A stretch of 52,833 bases of DNA, taken from CAZLYK01 sp964563495. GTDB taxonomy: Bacteria; Acidobacteriota; Blastocatellia; RBC074. The translations under genes were made by a program, and so were the position numbers. Every line of letters begins with the position of its first letter. Position 1 is the stretch's first letter. The stretch covers positions 1-52,833 of the forward strand of contig CAZLYK010000024.1 in NCBI GenBank assembly GCA_964563495.1, given 5' to 3'. Under the pieces are notes generated by a model that did not search any database, had not been told where the DNA came from, and was given only the letters and a program-made list of their open reading frames with translations. Of the stretch, positions 10,114 through 18,808 are shown in pieces.

Positions 10114-10246
10114 GTGACAGGTGACGAGTGACAAGATTGTTCGATCTGACCAGTCACGCTGATGGCGCTTCGCTTAACCGGATTGCCGCGACTCAGAGAA
10201 AAAGTCATTGTTGTCGCTGGACTTCTCGTCACCCGTCACCCGTCAC
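10114..10246. repeat. 19-bp inverted repeat made of GTGACGR heptamers
   Basis: Arms at 10114-10132 and 10228-10246 each consist of two and a half copies of a GTGACGR-type heptamer in opposite orientation. The right arm encodes the last residues T-G-D-G and the stop codon of the DUF2085 protein. The space between holds no gene. Confidence 0.75.
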
Positions 10247-10735
10247 TGGTTTCTGCCAATAGCCAAAAGTGGCGACCAGGCCGGGTAAGATAAAAAAGCT
10301 GACAACGGCGCCGAAAAGCAGCCCTGTCGCTGTTCTTGAGAGGTGCGTATTGGAAAACAGGCCAAGATATCCCAGGAAATCAACCAGCAACGGCGCCCCG
10401 GCCGCGATCAACCATCCACGCCCGGGAAACCGCTCGTCGTCCAATCGACGAAAAGCCGGGTAAATGATCAGGCCGGTGAGGAATCCGGCATAGATCCCGG
10501 TGCAGCGCGAGCAGACCGCCAACTGAAAACCGTGGAGATGCCATGATCTTTCCGCGATCTGGTGGCAGAGCGGCGAGAAGGATTGATAGATGATGAGCGA
10601 GAGGGTGAGATGGCCGCGGGCTATGAGAAGAGGCGCTCCAATAATCAGAGCCATCCAGGCCAGCGAGATTGCGAGCAAAGCCAGATAGATCCACCCCGGC
10701 CACCCCTCCTGGTTTTCCAGCGTCTTCATGATCAC
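10229..10735 (-). CDS. DUF2085 family membrane protein
   Basis: A 168-residue membrane protein with the DUF2085 cysteine/histidine signature: SPLCHQIAERSWHLHG followed by LAVCSRCTGIYAGF. Four hydrophobic segments are visible (about 17-42, 78-95, 107-127 and 136-157). The conserved C-H-Q and C-x-x-C residues sit near the membrane face and may bind metal or form disulfides. The GTG at 10735 overlaps the stop of the beta-lactamase-like gene (GTGA), implying translational coupling; the ATG at 10729 is a good alternative. Function unknown. Confidence 0.85.
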   Translation of the reverse strand: MIMKTLENQEGWPGWIYLALLAISLAWMALIIGAPLLIARGHLTLSLIIYQSFSPLCHQIAERSWHLHGFQLAVCSRCTGIYAGFLTGLIIYPAFRRLDDERFPGRGWLIAAGAPLLVDFLGYLGLFSNTHLSRTATGLLFGAVVSFFILPGLVATFGYWQKPVTGDG

Positions 10736-11727
10736 CTGCCGTTGAGTTCAAAGAAATCGTAGACCACGCGCGCCAGGCGTCCCATCTGCTCTTCGACCTC
10801 GCCGCGGCCGGCGCGCTTGTCGACTGTCAAAACGGCGATTGCGATCGGCCTTCCGCGGACGAACATGACTCCGACGTCATTGGTGGTTGAGCCGATCGTG
10901 CCGGTCTTGTGCGCCATCCCCGCGGCTTCCGGCAAATAACGCGGCAGCCGCTGGTTGAACATCTGCTGTCGCAGGATCGTCATCATTTGCCGGCAGGAGT
11001 CGCGACCGGCGGCTTCTCCCCTGACGATCAGGTCGAGCAGCCGCGCCATATCGCGGGGCGAAGCGACATCCTTCATGATCTTGGAGAATTCACGCTCGGC
11101 GACGGCTATCCGTTCAGGCTGGGGCTCACGGCTTTGCGCCATCGCCATGATCTCTTTCGCCGATTTGTCCCTCGCGCGCTCGTCGAACAGGGTGACATAA
11201 TCGCGGATCAGCTCGAAGGTCGTCCGGTCGACGCGCAGGTCCTTCAGTCCGAGCGTTCGCATCGTCGCCGTGACATGATCGGCTCCGACCTTCTTGAGCA
11301 AGATGTCGGTCGCCTGGTTGTCGCTGAGGACGATCATGAGCGTGATCAGATCCTTGATCGTCGGCTTGAGGCCCTCCGAGAGCAGGGTCAGGACACCGCT
11401 GCCGAGGGTGCGCTCGGCTTCGGTCAGTTCGACACGATCGTCGAGCGAGAACTTGCCGGCCTCGATCCGGCGAAAGACCTCGACCATGATCGGAATTTTG
11501 TAAGTACTCGCCATGGGGAAAAGCCGGTCGCCATTGATCGAGACCTCTTCGCCCGTCTTGATATCTCGGACGGCGACGCCCATGGTTCCCGGAAAACCGG
11601 CGACCATCTCCTCCAGCCTAACCCGTAATCGCTCAAGCTGCGGGGACGGTTTGGGATCCTGCCCCACAGCCACGGCCGGAATCAGCCAGACCAAAATCAA
11701 TAAAGATAGAGTCGATCTCTTGAGCAT
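10732..11727 (-). CDS. class A beta-lactamase-fold serine hydrolase lacking the general base
   Basis: An exported protein of 331 residues (signal peptide about 1-22) of the Beta-lactamase2/PBP-like fold. The active-site motifs S-T-Y-K (Ser74, Lys77), S-D-N (135-137) and K-T-G (274-276) are intact. The omega loop aligns as VDRTTFELI (166-174) where class A enzymes have the R-W-E-P-E-L-N pattern, so the deacylating glutamate (Ambler 166) is Thr and Asn170 is Ile; there is also extra sequence (about 178-218). It may be a slow lactamase, a DD-peptidase-like or an acyl-trapping protein. It follows glpX by 30 bases and overlaps the DUF2085 gene. Confidence 0.85.
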   Translation of the reverse strand: MLKRSTLSLLILVWLIPAVAVGQDPKPSPQLERLRVRLEEMVAGFPGTMGVAVRDIKTGEEVSINGDRLFPMASTYKIPIMVEVFRRIEAGKFSLDDRVELTEAERTLGSGVLTLLSEGLKPTIKDLITLMIVLSDNQATDILLKKVGADHVTATMRTLGLKDLRVDRTTFELIRDYVTLFDERARDKSAKEIMAMAQSREPQPERIAVAEREFSKIMKDVASPRDMARLLDLIVRGEAAGRDSCRQMMTILRQQMFNQRLPRYLPEAAGMAHKTGTIGSTTNDVGVMFVRGRPIAIAVLTVDKRAGRGEVEEQMGRLARVVYDFFELNGR

Positions 11728-11737
11728 AAATTATGGT

Positions 11738-11755
11738 TAATCCTGTCTATTTCTT
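11738..11755. repeat. CAGGAT-family repeat fragment
   Basis: A short single arm (minus strand GAAATAGACAGGATTAACC) between the glpX stop and the beta-lactamase-like start. Confidence 0.65.
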
Positions 11756-11757
11756 CC

Positions 11758-12807
11758 TCACATACGGTCGAAGCGGACGAACGAATCGGGTCCGCCCTCG
11801 ACGTGAACGGTGTCGACGAAACGGACGTGCATGGTCTCGGTAGTCATGACCAGTGATTGAGTGCGTTTGCCGGTCCCGAAAAACCTGACGCCGCGAAGGA
11901 TCGTTCCGTCGGTCACGCCGCAGGCGGCGAACATGATCTGCTTGCCGGGCGCCAGCTCATTGGTGTCGTAAACGCGGGTTGGGTCCTTGATCCCCATCGC
12001 CAGCATCCGCTCGAAGAGTCCATCGGCGATCTTGGCGCGATCTTCGGGTTGTGTCAGTTGCTCCTTCATCATAAAGCGCGCCTGGATCTCGCCGTTCAGA
12101 CATTTCATGGCCGCGGCCGTGATCACCCCTTCCGGGCCGCCGCCGATTCCCATCAGCGCGTGGACGCCCGAACCGGCGACCGCGGCCGAGATGCCGGCTG
12201 AGAGATCGCCGTCGCTGATCAGTCGAATCCGCGCGCCCATGGCTCGGATATCATCGATCAGCTGGCGGTGACGCGGCCGACTGAGCACGACGATCGTCAG
12301 ATCCTCGACCCGCCGTTTCAGGCGGGTCGCAATCGCGTTGAGGTTGTCCCTGACCGGCGCGTCGATATCGATCGCGCCTTTGACCGACGGCCCAACGACG
12401 ATCTTGTTCATGTAAATATCCGGCGCGTGGAGCAGGCCGCCCTTTTCGGCCGCCGCGAGCACGGCGATCGCATTCGCCGATCCGGTCGCACACAGATTCG
12501 TGCCTTCGAGCGGATCGACGGCGATATCCACCTGCGGATATTTTCTCTCGCCCTCGGGCTTCGATCCCAAACCGACTCGCTCGCCTATGTAGAGCATCGG
12601 CGCCTCGTCGCGCTCACCCTCGCCGATCACCACGGTGCCGTCCATGGGGATCTTATCCATGACCTCGCGCATCTTTTCAACCGCGACGTGATCGGAATAG
12701 TCCGGGTCACCCATGCCCATGGTGCGCGCGGCTTCAATCGCCGCCCCCTCAACCACGCGTAAAAAATCGAAGAGCAGATCGTGTTCCAGCGGACGTTCAC
12801 TGTTCAT
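11758..12807 (-). CDS. glpX: class II fructose-1,6-bisphosphatase
   Basis: Hydrolyses fructose-1,6-bisphosphate to fructose-6-phosphate in gluconeogenesis; cytoplasmic, divalent-metal dependent. The 349 residues carry the GlpX metal and substrate motifs: VIGEGERDEAPML (about 60-72), the DPLEGTNLC motif after VDIAVDP, and GIGGGPEGVITAAA. Length is close to the family norm. It lies 20 bases after tdk in the same direction. A GGGGGG-rich site precedes the ATG. Some GlpX proteins also act on sedoheptulose-1,7-bisphosphate, which the sequence cannot settle. Confidence 0.94.
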   Translation of the reverse strand: MNSERPLEHDLLFDFLRVVEGAAIEAARTMGMGDPDYSDHVAVEKMREVMDKIPMDGTVVIGEGERDEAPMLYIGERVGLGSKPEGERKYPQVDIAVDPLEGTNLCATGSANAIAVLAAAEKGGLLHAPDIYMNKIVVGPSVKGAIDIDAPVRDNLNAIATRLKRRVEDLTIVVLSRPRHRQLIDDIRAMGARIRLISDGDLSAGISAAVAGSGVHALMGIGGGPEGVITAAAMKCLNGEIQARFMMKEQLTQPEDRAKIADGLFERMLAMGIKDPTRVYDTNELAPGKQIMFAACGVTDGTILRGVRFFGTGKRTQSLVMTTETMHVRFVDTVHVEGGPDSFVRFDRM

Positions 12808-12827
12808 TTACAGACCCCCCTGGTTTG

Positions 12828-13403
12828 TCAATCGGCAGTTTCAGATAAATGCGGATCGAAGCAACTGCGACAACGCGCCTCGTAAGTGTTGGCCGCGCCG
12901 ACGAAGACCCGCTCACGGCTGGCGATCAGCCGCTGAGTAAAGGCCGCGGGATTGCCGCAGCGAACGCAGATCGCGCGGGTTTTAGTGATCACTTCAGCCA
13001 CGGCGAGCAACATCGGCATCGGCTCAAACGGCCGGCCCAGATAATCCATGTCGAGCCCGGCGATGATCACGCGCTTACCCAGATCGGCGAGCCTGTTCGC
13101 CACCCTGACCAGGTCCTGATCGAAAAACTGGCCCTCGTCGATCCCGACCACCTCGGTGTCCATCTCGATCGCGGCGAGGATCTCATTGGCCGACGCCACG
13201 GTGTGCGATTCGATCTTCATCTCGGAATGCGAAACTATATGCTGCTCGGAATATCGAGCATCGATTATCGGCTTGAAGATTTGGACTTTTCGGCGGGCGA
13301 TCTGAGCTCGGCGCAGGCGTCGAATCAACTCTTCGCTCTTGCCGCTGAACATCGACCCAGTGATCACCTCGATCCAGCCCGAATCATTTGCATGACGATC
13401 CAA
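12828..13403 (-). CDS. tdk: thymidine kinase, type II
   Basis: Phosphorylates thymidine with ATP for pyrimidine salvage. The P-loop is GSMFSGKSEEL (about 16-26), the DEGQFF segment follows strand 3, and two CxxC pairs (CVRCGN and CRSCF) form the structural zinc site. A TTG start is used, with GGGAG 9 bases upstream; the next in-frame Met lies inside the P-loop, so the TTG is needed for a complete enzyme. First gene of the tdk-glpX-lactamase-DUF2085 cluster. Confidence 0.92.
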   Translation of the reverse strand: MDRHANDSGWIEVITGSMFSGKSEELIRRLRRAQIARRKVQIFKPIIDARYSEQHIVSHSEMKIESHTVASANEILAAIEMDTEVVGIDEGQFFDQDLVRVANRLADLGKRVIIAGLDMDYLGRPFEPMPMLLAVAEVITKTRAICVRCGNPAAFTQRLIASRERVFVGAANTYEARCRSCFDPHLSETAD

Positions 13404-13583
13404 ATTGCTCGGCTCCCTTCATCTTGTCTTTGCGGCTCACCTTCTACACCAAAAAGATTAGGTGCGCAAGCCGGCCATTTGGCGACCAAGTTGAATTGAG
13501 TTTGATTGCAATTTTGGCCGTGAGATTGAACAATCGGACCCGTCGATTTCACCCGACCGGGGAAAAGATTGGGGAAAAGATCA

Positions 13584-14819
<1,236 letters not shown>

Positions 14820-14885
14820 GCCAGCGGAAATAGACACGGTCAGCAAGACTTAGTACTATTCCGATCTGTCGCTTGGCGACGCTCG

Positions 14886-15011
14886 CTGTCCGACCAGCTG
14901 CCAGCTCGTCGGACATTTTTCGAGGAGTCGTTCATGTCGCAGGACAACGCCCTGAAACGATTGCCGCTACTCCCGAGCGCCAGCGCTCGGAGGAGTGGCA
15001 GAGGAGGAGCA
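14886..15011 (+). promoter_or_regulatory. two-hairpin RNA leader element, copy A
   Basis: Hairpin P1 pairs GTCCGAC (14888-14894) with GTCGGAC (14908-14914). A conserved unpaired block follows (GAGGAGTCGTTCAT, then CCTGAAACGATTGCC). Hairpin P2 (14962-15000) pairs TGCCGCTACTCC with GGAGGAGTGGCA under a GAGCG/CGCTC top. P2 ends right at the ribosome-binding site of the 79-residue protein gene. Copy B at 21581-21706 keeps both hairpins with different, compensating bases. Confidence 0.65.
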
Positions 15012-15251
15012 ATGGCTGAAGATTATTCTGATTATGAACGGGAATTTTTTATGGCGGTCGACCGTAATACCATGGCCGAGCAGGCGATCTTCGACGCGCT
15101 CTCAAACATCGGCGACGACCAGTACTATACCCTCTTTGAAGTCGAGGTCGAACACGTTTGCGGCCCCGCACAAATCCAGGTCTTTCCCGAACGCGCCGGC
15201 ACCCTCTACCGCTGCTTGAACTGCGGCATGGCCGGAATCATCGGCGGATGA
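15012..15251 (+). CDS. small CxxC protein, zinc-ribbon-like C-terminus
   Basis: A 79-residue acidic protein starting at the ATG after AGAGGAGGAGCA. Residues 1-60 are a conserved-looking acidic/aromatic region (EDYSDYEREFF, DDQYYTLFEVEVEHVC); the end LYRCLNCGMAGIIGG has a CxxC knuckle that with Cys51-like upstream may bind zinc. The open frame extends 26 codons further upstream, but that part is the structured leader, which is not coding in its second copy. Function unknown. The gene lies between the M20 peptidase and a CAGGAT palindrome. Confidence 0.7.
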   Translation: MAEDYSDYEREFFMAVDRNTMAEQAIFDALSNIGDDQYYTLFEVEVEHVCGPAQIQVFPERAGTLYRCLNCGMAGIIGG

Positions 15252-15256
15252 AGAAG

Positions 15257-15357
15257 AAATAGACAGGATTGACAGGATTTTTGCAGGATTAACCGGGATT
15301 GAGAGCAGGGCAGTAAAACGATCCTGTTTAATCCTGCAAAAATCCTGTCTATTTCTG
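15257..15357. repeat. CAGGAT-family palindromic repeat
   Basis: Well-preserved arms (AAATAGACAGGATTGACAGG to the left, AATCCTGCAAAAATCCTGTC to the right) around a loop of about 35 bases, between the convergent CxxC-protein and MFS genes. It touches the MFS stop codon and is placed like a bidirectional terminator. Confidence 0.88.
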
Positions 15358-16560
15358 TCAGGACTGGGTCAGTTTGACAGCCTTATATCCACCCGATAAA
15401 TAGTCCTTGATCCACCAGGAGGCAAAGACGATAAAGGGGATCACGGCGAGCGCGGCCACATACTTGAATGAGGCCGAATCGCCGACCTGGTCGCGGATCT
15501 TGCCCATATTAAAGATCACTACGCCGAGGGCGAACTGTCCGGCGAAACCCATCAATCCCATGGTGAAGGCGCCACCCTGCGGAAACCGCTCTGAGGTGAT
15601 TCCCAGCATGGTCGGCCACATGAAACAGACACCGACATAAAAGACGGTCGCGGCGACATAAGCCATGGTAGTGGTCGTCACATTGGAGAGCAGGAAGAGA
15701 CCAGTCGCGGCGATCGTCACCGACGCCCACATCATCCCGATCGGAGTGATGCGGTGCGCTATCGGCCCGGCAAAATATCGCAGCACAAACATGAGTGCGC
15801 TGCCGTATACCAGGATCAGGATCCCGCTCATTCCGGCCAGCTTATTGAGGACCGAATCGACCATCTGGCCCGGCGCCAGCTCGATCGAAGCCGTGATCAT
15901 CATACAGGCAATCAGCAGCAGGTAGGCCGGCTTGAGCGCAGTCCGCAACATCTCACCAGTCGAGATGCCCGACGCCGCACGCTCGGTTAATGGGAACTTC
16001 TGACCGAAGATCAGTATCCCGTACGCGATCGTCGGGATCAGAACCACCCCCATCTGCATCTGCCAGCTCAGACCTAGCTTCTTCATGAAATAGCCGATCA
16101 ACCCGCCGATGATCAGCCCGCCCGGCCACCAGGAATGAAGCACATTGAGCTTGTGCGTCTTCTCCTCCGGATACATCGTCGCAATCAGCGGATTAATCAC
16201 CGCCTCAACCAGACCGTTCCCAAATCCGGCCAATAACATCGAGATATACATCATCGTGTAGCTGGGCGCCGCAATGAATCCAAGCACTCCGATGATGTGC
16301 AGCCCAAAAGCCAGGTAGAGGAGGTTTCGCATCCCCAGCGCATCGAGCATCGGCGAGGTGACCAGAATCGAGGCCGCAAACCCGAAAAAGGCCATGGTCG
16401 AAAGCCACGCATAATCCGCCCTCTGCTGTCCCGGATTGAAGAATCCCTTGACCGCTGAATCTGCGAGCACCATATCCTCCACGTTGCCGCGCAGCGCGAA
16501 GATCATTGCCGTGACTACCAATGCCAGACAGCTGGCAAGAAACAGCCGACTTTGATTCAT
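15358..16560 (-). CDS. major facilitator superfamily transporter
   Basis: A 400-residue inner-membrane carrier with about 12 hydrophobic segments. The pattern LLAGFGNGLVEAVINPLIA in the first half and HSWWPGGLIIGGLIGY resemble the fucose/glucose (FHS-like) sugar permease branch, so a sugar substrate is plausible but unproven. The ATG at 16560 has AGGAGGAAGAAA directly upstream; the longer frame lacks a site and is hydrophilic. The stop lies at the edge of the CAGGAT palindrome. No adjacent sugar enzyme or regulator indicates the substrate. Confidence 0.85.
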   Translation of the reverse strand: MNQSRLFLASCLALVVTAMIFALRGNVEDMVLADSAVKGFFNPGQQRADYAWLSTMAFFGFAASILVTSPMLDALGMRNLLYLAFGLHIIGVLGFIAAPSYTMMYISMLLAGFGNGLVEAVINPLIATMYPEEKTHKLNVLHSWWPGGLIIGGLIGYFMKKLGLSWQMQMGVVLIPTIAYGILIFGQKFPLTERAASGISTGEMLRTALKPAYLLLIACMMITASIELAPGQMVDSVLNKLAGMSGILILVYGSALMFVLRYFAGPIAHRITPIGMMWASVTIAATGLFLLSNVTTTTMAYVAATVFYVGVCFMWPTMLGITSERFPQGGAFTMGLMGFAGQFALGVVIFNMGKIRDQVGDSASFKYVAALAVIPFIVFASWWIKDYLSGGYKAVKLTQS

Positions 16561-16726
16561 TTTCTTCCTCCTGCAACGCCCATTCGGCATTGCCGCCTGA
16601 TTGGATGGATCTGTCGTTAAAGAATTTGGTGGAGAACCCACCTGAAGATGTGTTGCCACAAGCCGCGTGATTATGCTTGGAGAGAGGGTAAAAGGCAATC
16701 AGATCTATCACCCGCTCTACCCCATA

Positions 16727-16775
16727 GAAATAGACAGAATAGACAGGATAATACCCCGCTCATCCTGTCTATTTC
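16727..16775. repeat. CAGGAT-family palindrome, short form
   Basis: GAAATAGACAGAATAGACAG on the left and CATCCTGTCTATTTC on the right; the inner units have been lost, leaving a compact hairpin. Confidence 0.75.
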
Positions 16776-16964
16776 ACCCCGCCACTCCGCACCCGAGCAA
16801 ACTTGCGGCTCGATTAATTTACCGTCTCGTGTAAAAATTGGACCGCCCTCTAATCTTGGGCGGCAAAAATTACCTGGTTGTAGCTATTCTACACACGCGT
16901 AACCGCCCTCGGGGGATTTATGAAAAAGTCAAAAGATGCGGGTGAAAAAAGCCTCTAACTTTGT

Positions 16965-16990
16965 GGAACAATTCGGTTAAGTTAGCGTGA
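16965..16990 (+). promoter_or_regulatory. candidate ECF-type promoter
   Basis: GGAAC (16965-16969), a 16-base spacer, then CGTGA (16986-16990), resembling -35/-10 boxes of RpoE-like sigma factors and suggesting autoregulation of the downstream sigma gene. The match is short and unproven. Confidence 0.3.
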
Positions 16991-17021
16991 GAGCGATTGA
17001 AGATTTTCTTCGATCGCTCAC
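16987..17021 (+). promoter_or_regulatory. bulged hairpin in the sigma gene leader
   Basis: GTGAGAGCGATTGAAGA pairs with TCTTCGATCGCTCAC apart from a two-base bulge and one G-U pair. It would lie near the 5' end of the sigma gene transcript. Confidence 0.4.
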
Positions 17022-17080
17022 GCGGCGGCTGCTACTCCGGGGTCGCCTGCAAGGCGTCTCATCCGTCGAAAGCGATTGTA

Positions 17081-17854
17081 ATGAACGATCTTCCACACGA
17101 AGACCTTGGGTCGCCCCAAGACAATCACGAAGACAACGAAGACCAGGAGCGACCTGAATCAGGCAATTCACCGATGACCACACTGACGCTGAGCGCCGGT
17201 TTAAGAGATATTGATTTGGAGACAGATACTCCGGCGCTGTCGGTTGAGCGGCATGATCTTTCTCAGGATCTTTCAGTCGATCAGATGGACGATCACTCGC
17301 TGCTCGAGGCGACCCGAACCGGAGACGAGACCGCCTTTCAGGAGCTGGTCCGTCGTTATCGTAACCAGATCACCAATTACGTTTATCGGATGCTCGACGA
17401 TTACGATCGAGCGGTCGACCTGGCTCAGGAAACTTTCGTGCGGGTCTATATGAACGCCGATCGATACCAGGCGACTTACAGCTTTTCGACATATATCTAC
17501 CGCATCGCTCACAACCTGGCGATCAGCGAATTGAGGCAGCGCAAGCGCCGCCGGTTGATCCCGCTCCCCACTTTCTTCTCCGATAAGGACAACGAAGAGG
17601 TCGAGGTTGAGTTACCGGATCAGAAACAGATGGCAGCCGATGACGCAATGATCAGCGATGAGCGGCGAGAGGCGGTGGCCAGAGCGATCGCCAGCTTACC
17701 CGAGAAATACCGGGCACCTCTGGTTCTTTGCGATCTGGAAGAGAAGAGTTACGAAGAGATATCCGAAGTGCTCGGTCTGCCGACCGGCACGGTCAAATCG
17801 CGGATCAACCGCGCCAGGAATTTGTTGAAAGAGAAATTACGAGATTACCTGTGA
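17081..17854 (+). CDS. ECF RNA polymerase sigma factor (RpoE-like)
   Basis: Directs RNA polymerase to a stress or envelope regulon. After an acidic N-terminal extension, region 2 is FQELVRRYRNQITNYVYRML with DYDRAVDLAQETFVRVY, and region 4 is LPEKYRAPLVLCDLEEKSYE with the helix-turn-helix EISEVLGLPTGTVKSR. The start is uncertain: ATG 17081 gives 257 residues; ATG 17174 (MTTLTLSAGL) is also plausible, and neither has a strong ribosome-binding site. The next gene encodes a zinc anti-sigma factor, the usual pairing. Confidence 0.9.
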   Translation: MNDLPHEDLGSPQDNHEDNEDQERPESGNSPMTTLTLSAGLRDIDLETDTPALSVERHDLSQDLSVDQMDDHSLLEATRTGDETAFQELVRRYRNQITNYVYRMLDDYDRAVDLAQETFVRVYMNADRYQATYSFSTYIYRIAHNLAISELRQRKRRRLIPLPTFFSDKDNEEVEVELPDQKQMAADDAMISDERREAVARAIASLPEKYRAPLVLCDLEEKSYEEISEVLGLPTGTVKSRINRARNLLKEKLRDYL

Positions 17855-17980
17855 GCTGAACAGGTTCGCTCTTTTACCGATGATAAAGTTTTCGGCTTGC
17901 CCTATCACCCCAACTTGATCCAGGCGAAAGTCGGTTAAATAACTGAAAGCACCTGGAGATTTCAGAGTGGAGACGATTTC

Positions 17981-18709
17981 ATGAAGTGTCAAAATATCAA
18001 GACGGTGATCGATACGGCTGCTCGTCGTGAACCGATGAGCGAGATGGTCAAATTCCATCTCGGTGGCTGTCCCGATTGTCGTCAATACGCTGATGGCACG
18101 AGCGCTCTGCTCGCTCTGCTGCGGACACAGCCGAGAGTCGAAGCCCCGGCAGACTTTGACTTCAAGCTGCGTGCGCGGATTGCCAGAGCTCAGGCTGAGC
18201 CGCAAGGGTCACTGGCTTTTCTGGAAAGACTCTGGTCCAGATCATTTTCGTGGGGTCAGGCGGCGACCGCAGTGGCGACAGTGGCTCTCGCCATAACCAT
18301 CACCACGATTCAACTCAACCGGAATGATCAGACTTCGCCGTCGCCGGCCAACCTGGCTCTGACGGCGGTCCAGGTTCCTCAGGTCTCTTCGCCGATGGGC
18401 AGCGAGGCAAGTCCGGCTTCGGTCGAGGCGCTGACTCCCGCTCCCATCGCCAAAGCGGTCAGGCTCAACAGCCGGAGCGCGCGCAGCTACTCGATCTCAG
18501 AAAGAGTAGGGGCGGCTGATCCGGGCGAGTCAAGACAAATAATCGCGAGCAGTCTGGCGAAAGGCTCGACTCCAAATAGTGACGACACCTGGCGGGCCTA
18601 CAATCCCGAAAAAGGACAGATTGCAGTCCCCAACCGGGCGACTTATTTTGGAGTGGAAAATTCGTCGGGAGGTCTGGCCAAGACGGCCGCCTTCGTCCCC
18701 TCGATCTAA
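17981..18709 (+). CDS. zinc-type anti-sigma factor, membrane-anchored
   Basis: A 242-residue protein that probably holds the preceding sigma factor inactive. The N-terminus has the ZAS signature FHLGGCPDC (His26, Cys30, Cys33), characteristic of the zf-HC2 class. One transmembrane segment (about 90-108, with ATAVATVALAITITT) separates it from a low-complexity Ser/Ala/Pro-rich periplasmic part of about 130 residues. It lies 126 bases after the sigma gene and ends before a hairpin terminator. Confidence 0.85.
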   Translation: MKCQNIKTVIDTAARREPMSEMVKFHLGGCPDCRQYADGTSALLALLRTQPRVEAPADFDFKLRARIARAQAEPQGSLAFLERLWSRSFSWGQAATAVATVALAITITTIQLNRNDQTSPSPANLALTAVQVPQVSSPMGSEASPASVEALTPAPIAKAVRLNSRSARSYSISERVGAADPGESRQIIASSLAKGSTPNSDDTWRAYNPEKGQIAVPNRATYFGVENSSGGLAKTAAFVPSI

Positions 18710-18747
18710 GATAGACAGATTGCTTTTGAATCATCAAGCATGATCCA

Positions 18748-18777
18748 GGCCGCAGGTGTTCCGTTCCCCCTGCGGCC
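18748..18777 (+). terminator. hairpin terminator after the anti-sigma gene
   Basis: GGCCGCAGG (18748-18756) pairs perfectly with CCTGCGGCC (18769-18777) across a 12-base loop, followed by a weak TTAATCCTTT tract. Position 40 bases after the stop fits a rho-independent terminator. Confidence 0.6.
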
Positions 18778-18808
18778 TTAATCCTTTCAAGGTTAGTAGA
18801 TATTTCGG

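Larger units (their letters stand above)
16561..17080. other. 520-base divergent intergenic region
   Basis: Separates the MFS gene (minus) from the ECF sigma gene (plus). It contains a CAGGAT palindrome (16727-16775), a CCGCCC/GGGCGG hairpin near 16831-16855, a candidate ECF-type promoter near 16965 and a bulged 5' leader hairpin at 16987-17021. No coding frame is supported. Confidence 0.55.

Noticed and set aside
14934..15011. N-terminal extension or leader peptide of the CxxC protein starting at 14934
   Set aside because: This stretch is the two-hairpin element; the equivalent ATG is absent in the second copy, while the ATG at 15012 has an excellent ribosome-binding site.
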